Below, one piece after another: positions 3,099 to 5,493 of a stretch of DNA of 5,493 nucleotides. The stretch is from positions 1 to 5,493 of the forward strand of contig JAITKH010000332.1 in NCBI GenBank assembly GCA_031278535.1, given 5' to 3'. This DNA is from Planctomycetota bacterium. Lineage in GTDB: Bacteria; Planctomycetota; SZUA-567. Under the pieces are notes generated by a model, which worked only from the letters and a program-made list of their open reading frames with translations, did not search any database and was not told the DNA's origin. Both the position numbers and the translations under genes were made by a program. The first letter of the stretch is position 1. Every line of letters starts with the position of its first letter.

Positions 3099-5493
3099 CT
3101 ATTCCGCCACTCCATCAAAGAGCAACGCCTCGCCGGCCTTGAGATACGCTTCCGCCGCCCGGGCAGCTTCATCCGGATCGGCCGCCCGCAACCGCAGTAC
3201 GACCCGTCGATTGGAACTCGCTCCAGATCCGACGCAGCGGAGATAGAAACGCGCCTCCGGTTCCAGGTGGACGACCAGCGTCATGGTCTCGAAGCGGATG
3301 GGACTGAAGGCGGTCTCGGGAACCACCACTCCGATCTGCCCGATGCCGATAGCCGGCTCGATCCCCAGTACCCGCACTCCGGCGGAGGAATCGAGAAATT
3401 CGGCTGCATTATCCCCTTTGCTCTCCTTCTTTCCAGCCGGGATGACATGGCGGGAAAGCCGCTCCGGCCCAATCGGCGGGATGATCGCCAAACTTTTTCC
3501 CCCGACCGGATTTGCAGGAAAATTTATCCGCGACCCTGCCAGCTTCCTTTCCCGTTCTGCCTTGGCCTTGCCGCCGGATTTACCTTTTGTCCGCTTTCCT
3601 TTCGCTTGGTCCGATGGGGGAGCGTCGGACGCATCGCCCGAAACGCCTGGAGGGATTTTATTCTCCAGCATGTCGCTTGAGAAAAAGGCGAGATGGAATT
3701 CCGGGGGCGTATGGAACGGCGGAGAAGAAGGTTGAAGATCCCGCGGCTCTTCCGGAACCGCGCATGGCGCCGGCGACTCAATGGCAACGATGGGCGCGGA
3801 CGGGACGGCTGGCGCCGCGGTTTTTCCCGTTTTTTTCTTTTCCGTCCGAACGGTCCGGCGAGAGACATGCCCCCCCCCGGCCGGGCCGCCCGCTTCCAGA
3901 ATCTTCAACAGTGAATCGGCCGCCGCCTCGGCATCGGCCCAAACGCCATTGGTGGCAATCGCGGGTATCTCCACCCGCCATTGGCGGTCCCGCAAATTGT
4001 CAACCTTCAAGCCGGCGCGACGCAACAGCAGGACGTTTCGCGCCGACGCCTTCTCGGCGAATCCGACCGAAAAAACTCCGTCAATCCGGCCGAGAGCCTC
4101 CACCCCTGCGCCGGCCATGCGAAGACGCAGAAGCTGATCCCGGAAGCATTGCTCCACCGGCGGCGGCGGGAGGCCATAACGATCCCGGACATAGTTTTGC
4201 GCGGTCTCCAATTCCTTTTGATCCCGGACCCGGGAAAGACGGCGGTAAAACTCGATGCGCTGCGTCTCGGCCGGAATGTATTCCGGCGGTACGAAGGCGC
4301 GCGAACCGATATCCAGTTCCACCCTTCTTTCCTCCGGTAGCGTCTCCCCCTTCTCAATCGCAACCGCCTTTTCCAGCAGGCGGCAATAGAGATCGAATCC
4401 TAACATGTGAATATGGCCGGACTGCTCCACCCCGAGAAGATTTCCGGCGCCTCGGATTTCCAAATCCCGCATGGCGATGCGGAATCCCGATCCAAGTTCC
4501 GAATATTCCTGAAGCGCCCGCAGGCGTTTCGACGCCTCCGGCGACATCGGCCGCTTCTCTGGAACCAGGAAATAGGCGTAGGCCTGGCGCTCGCGGCGGC
4601 CTACCCGGCCGCGAAGCTGGTGCAACTCGGACAGTCCGAAGTGATCGGCCTCGTCAACCAGGATGGTGTTAACGCTCGGAATGTCCACGCCGCTCTCAAT
4701 GATGGTAGTGCAGACCAGGACATCCACCCCGCCGTCCAGGAAACTCCGCATCGTCTCCAGAAGTTCCCCCTCCTCCATCTGTCCATGGCCGATGGCGATT
4801 CTGGCTTCCGGCACGATCTCGCGGAGTTTGGCCGCGGTCTCGTCAATGTTGTACACCCGATTGTGGAGGAAGAAGCATTGCCCGCCCCGGGAAAGCTCCC
4901 GGAGGACGGCCTGCCGGATCACATCCTGCGTATGGCGGATTACGATGGTTTTAACCGAGTGCCGATCCCTCGGCGGCGTGGCAAGGTTCGAGATGTCCCT
5001 GATGCCCAAGAGGGACATGTGCAGCGTCCGGGGAATCGGCGTTGCGGTCATGGAGAGGACATCCACCCCTTCAAGCAGCCGTTTCAGCCGCTCTTTGCTC
5101 TCGACGCCGAATTTCTGTTCCTCATCGATTATCACCAGTCCCAGCCTTTTGAAGCCGACGTCGGCGGAAAGCAGGCGATGCGTGCCGATGACGACATCCA
5201 CGCGACCATCCAAAAGCCTCTCCACCACCGCCTCCTGTTCCCTCGGCGATCGGAATCGGGACAGCCGTTCGACCCGCACCGGGTAATCGGACATGCGATC
5301 TGAAAAGGTCCGGTAATGCTGTTCCGCCAGAATGGTCGTGGGAACAAGTACCGCCACTTGTCTGCCGGCATTCGCCGTCCGGAAGGCGGCCCGCACCGCC
5401 AGCTCGGTTTTTCCAAAGCCGACGTCGCCGCAGAGCAGCCTTTCCATCGGCGCTTCGGATTGCTGATCCCGGCGGATGTCCTCGCTGGCGGCA
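3099..5493 (-). CDS. mfd: Transcription-repair coupling factor Mfd, C-terminal part with a long extension (5' end outside window)
   Basis: Mfd is an ATP-driven translocase that removes RNA polymerase stalled at DNA lesions and recruits the UvrA/UvrB excision machinery. Counting Met 5447-5445 as residue 1, the frame shows Walker A GDVGFGKTE (7-15), PTTILAEQHY (36-45), IGTHRLL (87-93), the DEEQ box (108-111), TATPIPRTL (134-142), GHGQM (220-224), TTIIESGVDIP (247-257) and HQLRGRVGR (276-284). The Mfd/RecG translocation region MRDLEIRGAGNLLG.EQSG runs about 326-344, and the TRCF (D7) domain about 374-515. That Met is internal: the frame stays open to the window edge (AASEDIRRDQQ...), so the true start and the N-terminal UvrB-like and polymerase-binding domains lie to the right. 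Typical Mfd proteins end near residue 518. This one continues to 782 through a Pro- and Lys-rich linker (about 519-685, including KGKRTKGKSGGKAKAERERK), then a possibly folded segment (about 688-782) with several beta-like stretches and an alanine-rich helix. A G9 tract encodes Gly524-526 at the junction. Confidence 0.96.
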   Translation of the reverse strand, partial: AASEDIRRDQQSEAPMERLLCGDVGFGKTELAVRAAFRTANAGRQVAVLVPTTILAEQHYRTFSDRMSDYPVRVERLSRFRSPREQEAVVERLLDGRVDVVIGTHRLLSADVGFKRLGLVIIDEEQKFGVESKERLKRLLEGVDVLSMTATPIPRTLHMSLLGIRDISNLATPPRDRHSVKTIVIRHTQDVIRQAVLRELSRGGQCFFLHNRVYNIDETAAKLREIVPEARIAIGHGQMEEGELLETMRSFLDGGVDVLVCTTIIESGVDIPSVNTILVDEADHFGLSELHQLRGRVGRRERQAYAYFLVPEKRPMSPEASKRLRALQEYSELGSGFRIAMRDLEIRGAGNLLGVEQSGHIHMLGFDLYCRLLEKAVAIEKGETLPEERRVELDIGSRAFVPPEYIPAETQRIEFYRRLSRVRDQKELETAQNYVRDRYGLPPPPVEQCFRDQLLRLRMAGAGVEALGRIDGVFSVGFAEKASARNVLLLRRAGLKVDNLRDRQWRVEIPAIATNGVWADAEAAADSLLKILEAGGPAGGGHVSRRTVRTEKKKTGKTAAPAVPSAPIVAIESPAPCAVPEEPRDLQPSSPPFHTPPEFHLAFFSSDMLENKIPPGVSGDASDAPPSDQAKGKRTKGKSGGKAKAERERKLAGSRINFPANPVGGKSLAIIPPIGPERLSRHVIPAGKKESKGDNAAEFLDSSAGVRVLGIEPAIGIGQIGVVVPETAFSPIRFETMTLVVHLEPEARFYLRCVGSGASSNRRVVLRLRAADPDEAARAAEAYLKAGEALLFDGVAE
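3870..3878 (-). repeat. G9 tract in the mfd reading frame at the start of the extension
   Basis: The plus strand has C9, so the coding strand has nine G residues, read as three GGG codons (Gly524-526 counted from Met 5447). Gaining or losing one base would move ribosomes into frames that close after roughly 32 codons (stop near 3778) or about 115 codons (stop near 3524). The TRCF domain would then be kept and the C-terminal domain lost. Confidence 0.85.

Noticed and set aside
3512..4672. Long plus-strand open frame (386 codons) opposite mfd
   Set aside because: The translation is Pro/Arg-rich low complexity with no motif, and it lies opposite conserved Mfd sequence over most of its length.
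4407..5303. Plus-strand open frame (298 codons) opposite the Mfd helicase domains
   Set aside because: It mirrors conserved Mfd motifs in antisense and shows no independent family features.

Overview
The window is GC-rich bacterial DNA with three protein genes and one short mobile-element cluster. Nothing in it names a species. A membrane-anchored protein of L,D-transpeptidase ancestry and an Mfd related to the usual bacterial form suggest a diderm, probably uncultivated bacterium. This is inference only.

Layout, left to right. (1) 1-93: leader containing a perfect 9-bp palindrome that overlaps a plausible sigma70-type promoter. (2) 94-1365, plus strand: a bitopic membrane protein with a long proline-rich linker and a C-terminal YkuD-type (L,D-transpeptidase) domain. 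The catalytic His and Cys positions are Asn and Gly, so it looks like a pseudoenzyme. (3) 1366-1923: 558 bases without a gene. They hold a G9 tract, a 14-bp perfect hairpin and two tandem 163-bp copies of a MITE-like element, each bounded by CTAG. (4) 1924-2883, minus strand: a radical SAM protein of the spore photoproduct lyase (SPL)-like family with an unusual CX5CX2C cluster motif and a cysteine-rich tail. It has a strong ribosome binding site and a candidate promoter of its own. (5) 3099-5493, minus strand: the C-terminal two thirds or so of mfd, the transcription-repair coupling factor, running off the right edge. After the normal end of Mfd it continues for about 264 residues as a low-complexity linker plus a small possibly folded domain. 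The linker starts at an in-frame G9 tract.

How the parts relate. The mfd gene and the SPL-like gene lie head to tail on the minus strand, and both families have members linked to DNA damage. They are separated by 182-215 bases and the second has its own promoter candidate, so a shared operon is possible but not shown. The pseudo-transpeptidase gene converges on them, and the MITE pair sits in the convergent gap where it disrupts nothing visible. The observations most worth a second look are the catalytically dead YkuD domain, the Mfd C-terminal extension with its homopolymer junction, the atypical radical SAM motif, and the tandem MITEs with a third internal copy of the terminal repeat.
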